DNA of 64,000 nucleotides from Mactra quadrangularis (GCA_025267735.1 CM046294.1:38935570-38999569); one strand, 5' to 3'. Positions 1 through 15,396 are shown, counted from the first letter of the stretch. Notes: generated by a model from the sequence alone, not told the origin. Numbers and translations are program-made.

Positions 1-586
1 TGTCTAGACCACGCTTACTTGTATTGATAGATAGAAAATTGAAAAAAACGCAGACGGAAATTACAATAGTTTTAATGTAAATCTGATCGATATTTTCATA
101 AGAACTGAGTAAGAAGCTACTCTCCATTCTTTATTGATAATGAGAATGTAATCTTTATCTTGGCATTAGTTAAATATACTAGACTTAAATCAAGTCAAGT
201 CAAGTCAAACTATTTTATTACCATAAACAATATGTTCATCGCCAAGAAAACTGTAGCAGTATTTTTTACAAATAACGTATATATAATTATAATATTAAAT
301 ATAAAAGAAAAGCACACACACTTAATTTATACAATGTATGACAAAACACTTTCTGATTCAAGTGAGAAAAAATTAGTTATGGTAAGTGTGTGATTAATGC
401 ACCTTAAAGTTTGATGTATATCCCCATTGGCAATTTTTCTTCTGTCTGCTGCAACCTCTTAGATTCTTGTATTTGTCATTTGTTTGTATATAACAAACAA
501 TAATTAGGCAAACACATCCTTCCTTTTTTATTTTGATTTATGTTTTTATACTCATTTTACAATTCAGTCGGTTTATTTAAAGATTA
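1..586. other. Left-edge non-coding stretch
   Basis: A+T-rich sequence before the first small transposon. The short open frames here have no domain, no flanking splice pattern and no codon bias, so I see no gene. Confidence 0.4.
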
Positions 587-876
587 CAGTAAAAACTCCC
601 ATAGCAGCCACCTCTCAACCACAGCCACCTCCTCACAAAAGCCACTTCAAATTCTCCATGTATTTTCAACAGTAATGAGCCTCCCAATAACAGTCACCTC
701 CTCAATCCGGTCAACAGCCAGTCTATAATTTCCCAACGATAGGTATATACCATGGAAATCATCTATCAATTTCAATCATCCAAGCAGCCAAAATATCCCT
801 CCCAACAACAGCCTACTCTCTACAACAGCCACTTTTGTCATGGCTGGCTGATGGCTGTTGTAGATTTGTTATACTG
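587..876. mobile_element. Small inverted-repeat element, Tc1/pogo-like ends
   Basis: The left end reads TA then CAGTAAAAACTCCCATAGC. The right end, read in reverse complement, begins CAGTATAACAAATC, and both ends are flanked by TA. CAGT termini with a TA target are typical of Tc1/mariner/pogo elements. The interior is a degenerate run of AACAGCCACCTC-like units in one orientation, ending in a complementary patch (ATGGCTGTTGTAG). There is no transposase, so it is probably a non-autonomous MITE. Confidence 0.5.
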
Positions 877-919
877 TACAACAAATAAATAAAATATCTA
901 CAAAACATATTCACGTGTT

Positions 920-3900
920 AACCAAATGTGCTCTTACTCGAAAGACATATTAGGTAGTTTTTAAACATTAGTTTGGTGAAGTAAGTGTATATAATATTGT
1001 ATTCATAATTTTAACATTGGTTAATTTACATTTAGTGCCCTTAAGTAAACAAAAAATGAACTAAAATAAGAACAGTAATATCTCTAATTTATTACTTTCG
1101 CTGACTTTATACGCTTGTTATTAGATCAATGAACAAGTTGTAAATTCTAAACAGACACTTTTCTAAAGATTTAAAAATCACATGCGACGTTCAACGTATT
1201 TAGTAAAACAAATATCCAGTACTTCCTGATTGCATACCGTTTACTTGACTGGACATGACGGGTATCTAGACGTTTTATCTTTACACTTAAACTTGTTATA
1301 ATTGTTTTCGTAATAGAAGGACACTGATGAGGAAGTTGTGTTTTAAACAAGGACATTGGATATCCACATTGAAATAGTGCGTTCATATTATATACGAAGT
1401 GTGTACAAATCATATTTTACGAGACTACAAAGGTAACCATATTTGATTAACTCCTAAATGTATCCTTACTATCAAGGTTCTTTATAAGCATTTGGTACGT
1501 ATCGAAATGCTCTTTATATATATGTGTGTAAAATGAAATAATGTAGAAGTTTTGCAAATTATTATATAAACGTGTCAACACTTAAAAGATTCTAATGGGC
1601 AATATCATGACTAATATTGAAAACATATCTAATGCAATCAATGTATAAATTGCATGTTTTTCTGTCTTCATCCCTTATTCTATAAGCATTTTGCCATATC
1701 ATGAAATTATTATTTTGCTAATACATATAAGTAACTTGATTTGCAAAACATTTTACGCCCTGCAAATATTTATACCTTTCTATATGCATGTTATTTAATC
1801 TCGTTTTTTTGGGGGTTGTTTTGTTTATAATCTGTAAATGTAACTAATCATGTGTTATATATCATAATTTGAGAAATGTTTGTTATATTCTTTTCACGAC
1901 TGGTTACATTAATCTAGTAACATGATAAGCCGGTTTGTTACATGTGTAGGTATATTTACTTGTATTGCCAGACGGGGATGAAAATCAAAATGACAAAACA
2001 CACTTAAATGACCTTTAATGATATGAGTTAAAAAATGTTAGCAGTAATAACCCTTTCATATAATTGACCCATGGCGTATTTTGATGGTTTTTATGTCAAC
2101 ATTTGATTCCTACCACATTTCATGTTAAAAAAAAATCAAGATTATCTGAGACTTACAATACTTTTTCCATTTAAGTTTAAGATACTATATAATAAGACTA
2201 GGCTTAAAACATGTGATACATATCATTTGACAAATGGTTCGTGTAGTTACCAAACATACGCACAGTTATTTTGGCTTACTTAATGTCAGCCAACTGTTAC
2301 ACAATTTTGCTCTTTCTAAACCTGGAAAGTTCAATTCATTAACACTTACACAATGTACAATAATACTAGCCCAGACCTGAACCAAATATCATGTATTTTC
2401 TTTTAACATTTAAAGCGCTTTCAGCATGTTTTCAATATAAGAAAAATGTGGTATAAAATAAAATTTGATAATAATAATAATATATAGATAGTAATTTCTT
2501 TGTAAATATTATGTTATGCAGGTCGGTTCCGTTCAATCGATATAGGTATTTCTTGATAATTCGAGACAAAAATAAATGAATTAAGTTTGAAATCTAAACC
2601 CTGTAGATAAACAAGTGGCAAAGTTATATTGATTAAATAACGAGCTTTACAATGTATAACTTTAGCTGTGTTAAGATGATCGTTATCAAATAATATGCAA
2701 AAGTTATGCAATCTTATCACCTGTAAAGATTTTAAATTACATGCATATAGTTCATTCAACTTGTTAAATGATACAAATTCAATGCACTATCTAATCGCAT
2801 AACCTTGATTGAACATGATAATTATAATAATACTAGTAATATATAGATATTAATGTATTGGTAAATATTATATTGTGCAGACCTGTTCCGTTACATCGAT
2901 ATAGGTTGTTTGAGATTTTGAGACAAGTTTAGAAATAATTTTGACACATCGATCATATAATAATTACCTGAATGAGCACCTCTTATGGGAATATATATTA
3001 AGTTTGAAAGTCTGTAGAAACAAGTGGTAAATTTGCTTAATTAAAAATCATTACAATTTATAAATTTATAACTGTATTCAGATATAGCTTATCAGATGAT
3101 ATCTAATGTTTTAAAATAACATGCAATTTTCAATTTGTTAAGTGATACAAATAATGTACTTCCTAAGCGCATAACCTTGTTTGGACATGACGGATAAAGT
3201 CGAGTTATCTTAATACTTGAACATGTTATATATCTTCTTGGCAAAACTAACACAAAATGATAAAGACAACCTCACTATTTGTAAAACAAACAATTGGACA
3301 CTTACATCTAAAAAGTGCTTTTATTTTCTATACGGTGTGTGCACTTATTAAACATATTTAATAAGACTGTAATGGTAACTGTCATCAATTTTCATAATGT
3401 TATTTTGATAAGGTTTACTATGATTAGTTTTAAACTGATTACTTTGACAATGTTAAAATAAAATTAAATCTCCCTTTTCAATGCGCAATATCATAACTAA
3501 TATTGAAAGGCAATCTCAGTTATTTTTCTTATGCAATTAATGAATAAACCGTGCCTTCAAATTGTCAAAACTGTTTTCACTCCTTTTTCTTGAAAAATGA
3601 TTGCAGTATGATTGAATCATTGTATTTTTACTCATTAGATGCGACTTGATTTTTCAAACGGTGTACTCTGTTAGCGTCTGTTTACATTAATGTTGCAACG
3701 TAATATAGTTACATATTATGTGGGTAAATTCACTCGTATTGAATAGAAATAATGAGCCACTAAAATTTATTTATTTTTCATTATGTACAACCATATTACT
3801 CGTAAGCTTATTTAATTGTCTCAAGTGATGCATACAATTTGTCATATGATAAGAAGTGTGATCATACCCAAAATACTGTTATACAATCTAACAATTTCTA

Positions 3901-6871
3901 AACTTTGAATAGTAAGTTATTACCCATGAGCTATGTTAGTCGAGACCTTCAGGAAAAAAATTCTAGTAGCTTTTACACTTTAGAAATATAGTCATAAGTT
4001 TGTAAATATCTTACCCATACTATTTAGCCATATTCCTTTACACTTAGTACAGTCTGAAATATTTTAGCCGGAATTTTGAGGTGAAACAATTCGGCTAATA
4101 GTTTGGCGAAACACGGGTGAGCGGATGTGTGGACGGACGGACGGGCGGTTAGACGTCCAGTTTCGTTAACAATTGCGTTAAAGTTTTTAATTTAGCATAT
4201 ATTTCTGCCATTTATTGTCATATCTTTACGAAACTTCATATATTGATAACATACCATGTGATGAACAAAATTAGAAAGTAACCACAATTCTACCTGACAT
4301 TATTATGGATTATTTGCCTTAGTAACTTCTACGTTAAAGTTTTTAAATCCGACTTTAATTTGATTTCCACAGCACATTACTTGTTTAAGATTATTCTACA
4401 ATATCGATTTTATAACAATATTGACTGTTTACTTAAATGCGCTTAACAATGTTCACTCCAGCTGTAATTGTGCGTTTGTTATCACACGATATGTATAGGA
4501 ATTATATGTTTAAACTTTGAAACTGTGTAGATAACAGGTTACATTGTTCTATTAAAGAGATTTACAATTTAAAACTTAAGCTATATTAAGATGGGGGTTA
4601 ACAGATTTCAAAAGAATGATTTAACGTCCTGATGTACAAAAACTTATGTCCATGATTGAATGTGATTAGACCAAGTAAAGTGACCTAGTCGTTCGATGTG
4701 TATCATTGTTCATTAAAGATTGACCTAGTGACCTAGTTTGTGTCACTAACATGATTCATAATTAAGCAATTTCAAATAACGCATAAAAATAAGTAAATTA
4801 CCGATAAATTTCCCCGACATAATCGAACTAAATTGAGGTTGAATTGATACAAAGGTACATACTAAGTTTGATAAATAAAATCGCGTTAGACACTGTGATA
4901 TCTTCTGATCCTTACAAGATGAAATTTTGCTCTGGGATGGTTTAACTGTTATTTAAGAGATCGTGCTCTTAACCTTACTTTGTATTTCTTGTTTTCCCTT
5001 ACCTTATTAAGTTAGCTTAATATACTATAATCATCTTGGAGGACTTTGTACTGTAAACTTAATATTTTCAACATATGCAATTTCAATGTCATTAGACATA
5101 ACACTACAACATTAATTTTGCACACAATAATAAATATTGTATATATATATATTGTATAAAATAAATATATAAAATGGAAACAAACACCGGGATTTTCTGT
5201 AACATATAATAAGAGGATCCCTATTACCCTCTGAATACTACATTATTTTGTCGTTTCCTTTTTCGATTTAAAGAGATTTCACAGTAAACCTCAAATACAA
5301 AATAAATCCAAAGAAATAATGATTGAACAATTGAATGAATGAAATTGGCTCTGAACATTGTTTTGATCTAAAAATTGCATATTATTTTTCTATTTCTATA
5401 AAGTGTATGTAACACATTAAATTAGCGCTATCTAAGTCAAAAGAATATGAAGTGAAACAAAAAATGATATTTCAGGGTGGTCATCTAAAACAAAAGAAAA
5501 TGTGTGATTTAGAATACAATATTAATTGTATCAACATAATTATTATATACATCATATCAATGATAGCATATTACACAAACTAGTTATGGACTTCAGCATG
5601 CGTTTTCAAAATTCTTCAAACATAAGTTGAAAATATCTCGTGGTAGTTTGAGTGGTGTTTATCGACAAGGACATTAATAATGCGTATAGATGAATCAAAT
5701 AAGAGATAAACAAACATGCACTGCAACACTTAATTACGTATTGTCCTTTGCCTTTTATAATCACTTTTAAAATAATCTGAATAATGTAAAAGAATGACCA
5801 GGAAGTTTAGTACGCACATATGTATATACATATTATGATTTAAATATTGCATTGGTTTCAACAGTTATTTTAGTGTGCGTTAACGTTTTAATTTTATATG
5901 TTTTATATTTGTCTCGGTAAATAGTATACACAGAATCTTAACAAGTTAGCAAGGCAATAAAGGATTGCAAACAAATCATATAGAAAAATCTTACAGGATA
6001 AATAAGGTATATATATGTTTAACTTTTTAGATTGTGTTTACTTGCGAATAAAAATTACTTAAGCCTTTAATTTCTAGGCATTGTTGTAGATATACTATTA
6101 TAGCTATTGTACTTTTTAGTTTACATACCTTATACGGACCAAAACGTTCTTACGATCCGAGACGTTACACGCGCTATATTTCCAAAAGTTTATTTGCGAC
6201 CAATATTGTGTACAGGGTACACATAGGAAGACCAAGGGTCTCACCAAGAAGTAAAAGTGTTCTATTGAAGTAGGAGCTATTGCGAAGATAAAATTATTTG
6301 TATAAAGTTATAAAAAATTATCGTGAATATAATTATATACAATAATATCCTTAACTTAGTTTAACTCACGCAATAAATTTAGACGTTTTATTTAGATCAT
6401 AAACGTAAATTATTACTTCCAACAAATCCGATATAAATTTTCCGCTCGCCTACACGCTAATTTAGATCTAGCCTTTTTCAAACGAAGGTCACGTTCTGGT
6501 GACCTTTTCTCATCATAATATTCATGACGAGATTGTTATGATACGTAACTTGTTTACATCGTCAGAGTCCCGCAATTTGAAATGTGCCATCAAACCACAT
6601 ACTGTCAATTATACCGCTGTTAAATTAGCTTGATAACCTTTGTCTAAAAATAGAAATTACGAAATCAAGATGTTATAAATAGTGTTTTGACAAGATGAAA
6701 GCTACGCATTAATTGGTCGACACAAAGTTCTTCTGGACGTGACCTTCCACGGAGACAGTAGAGAACCTGTACGACATTGCTCTACAGGATATCTGTTTAC
6801 AGAGATTGTGACATGTTATACTTGTTTTGATATTTTTCTGAATTACTACTCAAAAAAATAGTCACTCGTGA
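920..6871. repeat. Large direct-repeat array, copy 1
   Basis: First copy of a multi-kilobase repeat. Markers that recur in later copies include ACCAAATGTGCTC near 920, the CAGGTCGGTTCCGTTCAATC patch near 2519, the (GGAC)n-containing patch near 4130 and the TATTGTGTACAGGGTACAC patch near 6205. Shorter sub-repeats recur inside it, for example the TACTTCCTnnNCGCATA...GGACATGACGG patch near 1218 and 3155. No open frame here looks coding. Confidence 0.7.
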
Positions 6872-8734
6872 ACCAAATTTGCTTTTCCTCGAACGATATG
6901 TTAGGTACTTTTGAAACAATATTAGTACAAGTAGTGCATATTATTATATTTATATCTTTAACATTGATACATCTACTCAGTACCCATACGTGAACGTATG
7001 AATGAACTATTACTTAAAACGTAATATTAATTAAGACTTATACATATGCAGATTATTTTACTAGCTATTTATATCTATTTTCAGTTTTATGAATGAAACT
7101 TACAATTTATAACCTTTTGCTTTATTTCGACGTTTGTTATCAGATCGTTTATTATTAGTTAATTATTCTAAACATGCACTTTATCAAAAGATTTAAAATT
7201 ACATGCAACGTATAATTTATTATGTTATAAAATGTGCTGTACTTCCTGATCGCATAGTGTTATCTTGGCTGGCCAAGACGGGTAAAGAAGTATTATCTAA
7301 ACACTTATACTGGTTATATCCGTTTTGGTCCAACTAGGACATAATTGTGACACGGGAAGTTATGTTTGAAACAAAGAAATTGAAAATCCACATTAGAGTA
7401 GTGCGTTGATATTTGATTTGACGAATGCATTCATATAACATATTTTACGAGATTATAAAGGTAACCGTATTTGATTTACTCTCTTAATTATAATTATTAA
7501 GGTCCTTATTACAAGTAAGTAGTTAAATGTAGAAACATGTTTTCGTAGACAATATATGTATAAAATGAAATGAAATAGCTGTTTTGCAAATTATTATATA
7601 AACATGTACCCGCTTTTCAAGATTTAAATGCGCAATGTTATGACTAATATTGAAAACATATCTAATGCAATTTATGTATAAAACGTATGTTTGTAATTTT
7701 CAACACTGTCTTTATTCTTTATTCTACAAGAATGTTGCAGTATTATTGAATCATTATTCTTTATAATAAATGCAATTGTAAGTATTTATACATTTTCATA
7801 TGCATGTAATTTGATCTCTATTTTGTATTTTTGTGTATAATCTGTAAATGTATCTGATCATATATCTTAATTTGAGAAATAAATGCTAGTTCTGCTCTTT
7901 TCACGTCTGGTTACATTAATCTTGTAACATGCTATGCTGTTTTGGTACATGTGTAGGTATATTCTCTTGTATCGCCAGACGGGGATGAAACAAAGTGACA
8001 CAAACAATATTTTAATTTGTTAGGAAATGAGTGAAAACTGGTTTGCGGTAATATTCCTTTCATATAATTGATCCAATTGGCGCTGTTTGATGGTTTAAAT
8101 TGGTATGAACATATTTCATGTTCATGTTCAAAGAGTTTAAGCTTACGATATTTTTTTCCTTTAAGTCTTAAATGCTATACAATACGATTAACCTAAGATG
8201 ATTAAAAACTTATCATTTGACAAATGGTGAGTGTAATAACCAAATAACGCACTGTTTACTTTGCATAAATGTCAGCCGATTGTTACAATTCAGCTATTTC
8301 TAACCCTGGAATACCTATTCATTAACATTTACCCAAGGTACAATATTGGTAGCCCAGTCCTGAACCAAATACCAGGTATTTTTATAAACTTTTAAGCGCT
8401 TAAAGCATAAATTCAATATAAAAAGAATGCTAAACAATTGTGGTATAACATAATTATGATAATAATAATGATATATAAATATTAATTTCTTTGTAAATAT
8501 TATATCATGCAGGTCGGTTCCATTCAATCGATATAGGTATTTCATGATAATTCGAGCGTCAAATAAAGGATATTAAATTTGAAATCTAAACCCTGTAGAT
8601 AATCAAGTCGCAAAGTTACATTGATTAAATAGCGAGCTTACAATTTATAACTTAAGCTGTATTAAGATGATCGTTATCAAATAATATGCAAAATATATAC
8701 ATTCTTATCACGCACTTTATATAAAGATTCAAAG

Positions 8735-9937
8735 CCCTATTACTATATTGAACGCTGATAATATCCAAGTATCATGTTTTTTGCCTTAAACTTATGAAAA
8801 CATTAAACTAATATATAAAACGCATCACAGGCACAAAAATCTCAAGCATTTTCTCCAGAATTCATACTAATATTAAGTTGAAATTTGCGATTAAAACTGA
8901 AAGTAAAGACTAAGGAAAAATTACGGAACTCAACAAACGAGGTCGGAATATCCCGTAGTGGCTAAAAATAACCTCATCTTCAATTCGGAAGTAAAAAATA
9001 TCTGCCTTGATAAATACACGTTTGTATAGTGAATTTCGTGCGACAGCTAATTAGAATTCACGAAACTTACGTTAATAGTTTTATAAAATTACACATGAAC
9101 ATATGCAGACGAGAAAAATAAACGCACCAATTAAGTCTTTAAATAAACAGAAAAGTTTGCTGATAGACCACGTTCAGATAGAATGGGTATAACGTGAGTA
9201 AGACAAGACAACTACAAAATTTATGCAAACGAAAACGTCGTTCGCGAAATAGATTTTCACGGCAGTATCTACGTCACGTATAGTGAAAGGGTAACCGTGT
9301 ACGCTAAATAAGTCGACAAACAATGGGAGAACTACTTGTTTGGCGCTAACCGTACCGCGGACTATAGTTCTAAGTTATGCCGCCGTCACCGACATCTATC
9401 TCAACCCTCGTATCATCGCGGCCATGGTGTTGGGAGTTCAGTAATAAGTCGTGTTTCGACTTATGTAACGCCTTAAGACTAATAAGTGTCTGAAAATAAG
9501 ATTCAGTAACAACTCGTTGTTTGCCAAGTAATCTCGTGGACACATCACATTGACCAGCTATTTTGCTCTGTGAGTGTAGCTATATTCTGGCTCCGTCAAT
9601 ACTTGTCTATCGGCATAAAAACGACAGACCTCACGTTGCATACGTCACCAAGGACTTCTTACTGTCTAGCAACAATGTTTTCTATTGTTATTCTGATCAC
9701 CGAAATTATGTATCTAGTTGAAATGAGACGTTTCTTTTTTGCATCAGTTTAGATATTTGCGTACACAAACTTGCACGCACTGGTTTCTCGAGTAAATCAC
9801 TGGAAAGCGAATTGATATATCCAGCTCTTTACACTGTCGTGTTAGTTTTATCAAACACTGTTCAAGCAATTTGATTGACGGAGAGAGTATCTCCGTAGTC
9901 TAATTTGCATGTTATAAAAGTACCCCACTTTTATTAG
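8735..9937. other. Insertion specific to repeat copy 2
   Basis: Copy 1 runs straight through this point, near 2730. Copy 2 is interrupted by about 1.2 kb of less A+T-rich sequence. The left junction (CACTTTATATAAAGATT) and the right junction (CACTTTTATTAGAAG) resemble each other, which could be a decayed target-site duplication. No transposase or reverse transcriptase is visible. Confidence 0.35.
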
Positions 9938-12571
9938 AAGCTGATATTTTGAACATTACATGCAACGTGCAACTTGTTAAATGATACAAATTCAATGAAC
10001 TAGCCAATCGCATAACCTTGATTGAACATGATAATCATAATAATACTAGTGATATATAGATAGTAATGTCTTGGTAAATATTATAGTATGCAGACCTGTT
10101 CCGTTAAATCAATATAGGTTGTTTGAGATTTTGAGACAAGTTTAAAGAATATTTTGACACATCGATCATATAATAATTGCCTGAATGAGCACCTCTTATG
10201 GGGATACATAGTAAGTTTGAAAGTTTGTAGAAACAAGTGGTGTAATTGTTTTATTAAAGAGCATTACAATTCATAACTGTACTCAGATGTAGGTTATCAG
10301 ATGATATCTAAAGTTTTAAATTTACATGCAATTTTCAACTTGTTAAGTGATACAAATATAATGTACTTCCTAATCGCATATTCTTGTTTGGACATGACGG
10401 ATAAAGTCGAGTTATCTTAATACTTGAACATGTTATATATCTTCTTGGCAAAACTAACACAAAATGATAAAGACAACCTCACTATTTGTAAAACAAACAA
10501 TTGGACACTTACATCTAAAAAGTGCTTTTATTTTCTATACGGTGTGTGCACTTATTAAACATATTTAATAAGACTGTAATGGTAACTGTATTCAATTTTC
10601 ATAATGTTATTTTGATAAGGTTTACTATGATTAGTTTCAAACCGATTACTTTGACAATGTTAAAATAAAATTAAATCTCCCTTTTCAATGCGCAATATCA
10701 TAACTAATATTGAAAGGCAATCTCAGTTATTTTTCTTATGCAATTAATGAATAAACCGTGCCTTCAAATTGTCAAAACTGTTTTCACTCCTTTTTCTTGA
10801 AAAATGATTGCAGTATGATTGAATCATTGTATTTTTACTCAATAGATGCGACTTGATTTTTCAAACGGTGTACTCTGTTAGCGTCTGTTTACAGTGATAT
10901 TGCAACGTAATATAGTTACATATTATGTGGGTAAATTCACTCGTATTGCATAGAAATAATGAGCAACTAAAATTTATTTATTTTTCATTATGTACAACCA
11001 TATTAGTCGTAAGCTTATTTAATTGTTTCAAGTGATGCATACAATTTGTCATATGATAAGAAGTGTGATGATACCCTAATTACTGTTATACAATCTAACA
11101 ATTTCTAAACTTTGAATATTAAGTTATTACCCATGAGCTATGTTAGTCGAGACCTTCAGGAAAAAAAATCTAGTAGCTTTTACACTTTAGAAATATAATC
11201 ATAATTTTGTAAATATCTTACCCATACTATTTAGCCATATTCCTTTACACTTAGTACAGTCTGAAATATTTTAGCCGGAATTTTGTAATGAAACAATTCG
11301 GCTAATAGTTTGGCGAAACACGGACGAGCGGGTGTGTGGACGGACGGACGGGCGTCGGACGTCCAGTTTCGTTAACAATTGCGTTAAAGTTTTAAATTTA
11401 CCATATATTTCTGCCAAGTATTGTCAGATCTTTAGGAAACGTCATATAATGATAACATACCATGTGATGAACAAAATTAGAAAGTAGCCACAATTTAGCC
11501 TGGCACTAGTATGAATGATTGTCCTTAGTAACTTTTACGTTTAAGTTTTTAAATCCGGCTTTTATGTTGTTTCCAAAGCACATTTCTTGTTTAAGAATAT
11601 TCTACTCTGTCGAAGTATAACAATATCTACTGTTTACTTTAATGAGCTTAACAATGATAACTCCAGCTGTATTTGTGCGTTTGTTATCAGACGATATACA
11701 TAGGAATTGTATTTTAAAACATTTAAACTGTGTAGAAAACAGGTTATATTGTTTACATCTGTAGATAACAAGTTATATTGTTTTATCAAAGAGCTTTACA
11801 ATTTATAACTTAAGCCGTATTAGGATGGTTGTTAACAGATTTCAAAAGAATGATTTAACTTCCTGATGTACAATAACTTATGTTCGTGATTGAATGTGAT
11901 TAGACCAAGTAAAGTGACCTAGTGGTTCGATGTGTATTATAGTTCATTTTAGATGGACCTAGTGACCTCGATTTTGGCACCAACACGACCCATAATTAAT
12001 TAATTTCAATAATTTAAATAAACATTAATGGCTGGCTAATTAGAGAAAACAATTAATTCCCCAACATAATCGAACTTACTTGAGGTTGAATTTATTAAAA
12101 TAAACTGACTAAGTTTGATAAATAAAATTGCGACAAGCACTGTGGTATTTTCTGATCATTGCAAGGTGATATTTTGCTGTACGAAGGGTTAACTGTCATT
12201 TAAGAGATCGTGCTCTAAACTTTACTTTGTATTTCTTGTTTTTTACTTACCGTATTAAGTTAATTTGATATACCATGATCAACTGAGGAAACTAAATTTG
12301 TGCTGTACACTTAAAATTTTCAACAGAAGCCAACAACAAAATAATTAAGTCATTTTTCAAAAGATGGTTATCATAATGTGTTTTATGTATGAAATGCAAA
12401 ACCTATACTGTAATATATAATGCGTCATTTGATATTGTACAACGGGTTATTATAAAGAAATTATTTAATTGCATTTACTTGTAATTCAGTATTTATATAT
12501 AAATAAAACGATATGGTCACGAGTCAGACGATTGTCATTAAGCTATCATAAAATCTAACAATAGGTTAAAG

Positions 12572-12795
12572 CTCAGTGGTGCTTTTCACAAAAAAGTCAG
12601 TTTCGTGTAATAAGCACTTCAAAGTCAGACGGATAATAAGCATACCTATGATATGATATTCAAAAGGTATACACAATTCTACACACTTCTACAATATTTA
12701 GAATTAATCAGACAAAAATTAGAGTTTAATAATGTTTCTTGCGTATGACTTACGAATATTTATTCGTGAGAGTTTTTTTATAAATGCACCACAGG
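12572..12795. mobile_element. MITE family 1, copy 1
   Basis: Starts CTCAGTGGTGCTTTTCACAA and ends in a rough inverted copy (TTTTTATAAATGCACCACAG). The interior (GCACTTCAAAGTCAGACGG, TATACACAATTCTACAC) matches the element at 32748-32989. There is no coding capacity. Confidence 0.55.
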
Positions 12796-15396
12796 TTAGC
12801 TTAAAAGTGTATTACGTAATATAATATTTAGAAAACATAGTGGTGTAACCTGTTATCAGAATTGCGTATTAGGAAGTTAAACATGATATAAAACTATTTA
12901 CATTGCCTGTTTGTCTGTAACATCTTGTAAACTAATTCGTATACATGTAAAAAATGGATTGGCGTACATTGATGCATTTATATCTATCAATAAATACAAA
13001 TTAAAAAATATAACTAAAAATTGATGGCACTAAAAATTGATGAAATTGGCTCTAAACATTGATTTAGGTAAAATTGCATATTTTTTTCTATTTTATGAAG
13101 TTAACATAACACTATCTTCCAATTGGCGATATGTAAGTGAAGAAAATATGTGGTGTAACTCGCGGTAGTAGTTGGTATAGCGTTTATTGGCAACGCGTAT
13201 AGATACATCAAAACTAAGGGTAAAACAAACACGCACTGCAAAACTTCTCCATATATTGTCCTTCGCCTTTTATAAACACCTTAAATAATTTCAACAATGT
13301 ACAATAATTGACCCGGAAGTTTAGTGCGCACATATTGATTGAGAGAGATTGTGATTTAGATAATGTATTGGTTTCAATAGTTATTGAAGTGTGCGTTTAC
13401 GTTTAAATTTTAATATGTTTTATATTTGTCTCGGTAAATAGTACAACCCGTATCTTAACAAGTTAGCGAGGCAATTAAAGATTGTGGACAAATCATATAG
13501 CAGAATCTTACAGGATAAATTAGGTATATATATGTTTAACTTTTAAGATTGTTTGCACTTAAGAATCAAAATTACTAAATCCTTCAATTTTCCAGACATT
13601 GTGGCAGATATAATATTATAATTTTTCATTAGTGCAATATAATTACTGACTGTTGCTTAAATTGGTTCAATCGCTTTTATAAAATTATATTGCTTAAAGC
13701 ATATAGTTTATAAATGCCCATAACTTAACTATAAAGACTAAAAACACAGCAACGTATACTATTATGTTTTAAGACATTTATTGATGAGTTTTAAATTGCA
13801 GGTTATAAACTTTCTGTTTTGGTGCGCCGTTAAAACCACCCAAATACTTTTTAAATTTATTTGCAATTCATCGAGAGTTATAACCAGGGTGTTTAACATA
13901 ATAAGAAAATATATTAACTATTGGAAAGAGGTAATGTCTTTAGAATTAAGAGCTGAAACAATCATTTATGTCATACCTGAACAAATTGTGTATCAAACGT
14001 GCTTAGAAGAAAGATATTTGCCTAACTGCATTCGTAGTTTATCTCGAATTATTCATTTTTACAACATAAATCATTTACACATTTACGTACAGTTATAAGT
14101 TTAAAACTTTATTTCGGCCCTATTATCGACTATATAAATCGACAGGATTAGGTAGATATACGATACAATATGTCAACATTTTTCTAGATTTTCTTTTTTA
14201 CATTGTTTTTTACCATGCACGCTTGTTACAATAGACTATTATAAAATAATATATTGATATGAAACCTGACAACCTTGAACAAAATAACCAAACGACACTG
14301 ACATATAGTAATTGATATAATTCATATATGGGAGATTTGGTAATTTATCATATTGCGGTTTTGTATATCATAATAGAAACATTTTAATGACTATGAAATT
14401 CCTATGAATTTAAAGTTGTAATAAGAACTGTAAGACTAAAACAGTACTATGCATGTCCAGTAATCATTTATTTGTAAACTAGTTTTGATAAATTTGCAGA
14501 AGTTATATCGTGAACCGTTAATGTACAAACTGTTAATAGCTACTATAGATCGTAATTTACATATAGTTCGAACAAAAAAAACACTGTTTATAGTAACAAT
14601 ACAATAAACTAATCCACGACTAGGGATGCCCAGGATGACAATAACATAAACATGTGATATGGTTTACGATTGTCTTAGTTATTGGTGTTATCGATAAGAT
14701 TTTTACCATTGCGAGCATAATTTACCAAGAAATAGTGATATCCATCATGCTAATTTTGTTAAATTGAATTACACACATTTTATTTTTAATACTGCCTACC
14801 CATGAAATGGCTTGTTGCATTTTTAATGTTTACGCAAACACGTTTTGTTTTTTTGTACGCACTATACCTTATACGAACCAAAACTAACTTATGACTCGAG
14901 ACGTTACACCCGCTGTATTTCCAAAACTATATTTGTGTCCAATATTGTGTACAGAATACACACGGAGACAAAATGTCTCACACAGAACGTAAAAATGTTC
15001 TATTGAAGTAGAAACAATTGCAACGATATAATTATTTACATAAAATTATAACGCATACTCGTTAAAGTGTGTAAATATAAATTACCTTTATTGACGAGCT
15101 TTACACTTATAACTCTCGCTGCATATTTATATATTTTAATTAGATAATATACGTACATTATAACATGCAACAACCACGTTACCTATTGATTCAATATGGC
15201 ATGCAAAATTTAACTTATTTTGTAATACATAATATCATATTAAATAATTCCTGATTGCATATTGTTACCTTCATGAGACATGACGGGTATATAGGTTTCA
15301 TCTCAACACTAGGGCATGTTATACTTGGTTTTGTAATTTTATGAATTACTACTAATAAAATATTTACCATGATCACTTGTTAACCAAATTTGCTTT

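Larger units (their letters stand above)
6872..15382. repeat. Large direct-repeat array, copy 2
   Basis: Second copy, collinear with copy 1. The 10.4-11.4 kb segment is nearly identical to 3.2-4.2 kb (shift of about 7207 bases), while the flanking parts are visibly more diverged. Two roughly 1.2 kb stretches, about 8735-9937 and 13630-14865, have no counterpart in copy 1 and look like insertions. The 105-codon open frame at 13781-14098 lies in the second insertion and shows no recognisable domain. Confidence 0.7.

Noticed and set aside
9570..9752. 60-codon frame with a hydrophobic end
   Set aside because: Lies in an unexplained insertion with no start context or similarity; probably chance.
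13781..14098. 105-codon open frame in the repeat array
   Set aside because: No domain, no signal peptide, lies within a copy-specific insertion and has no splice or codon support.
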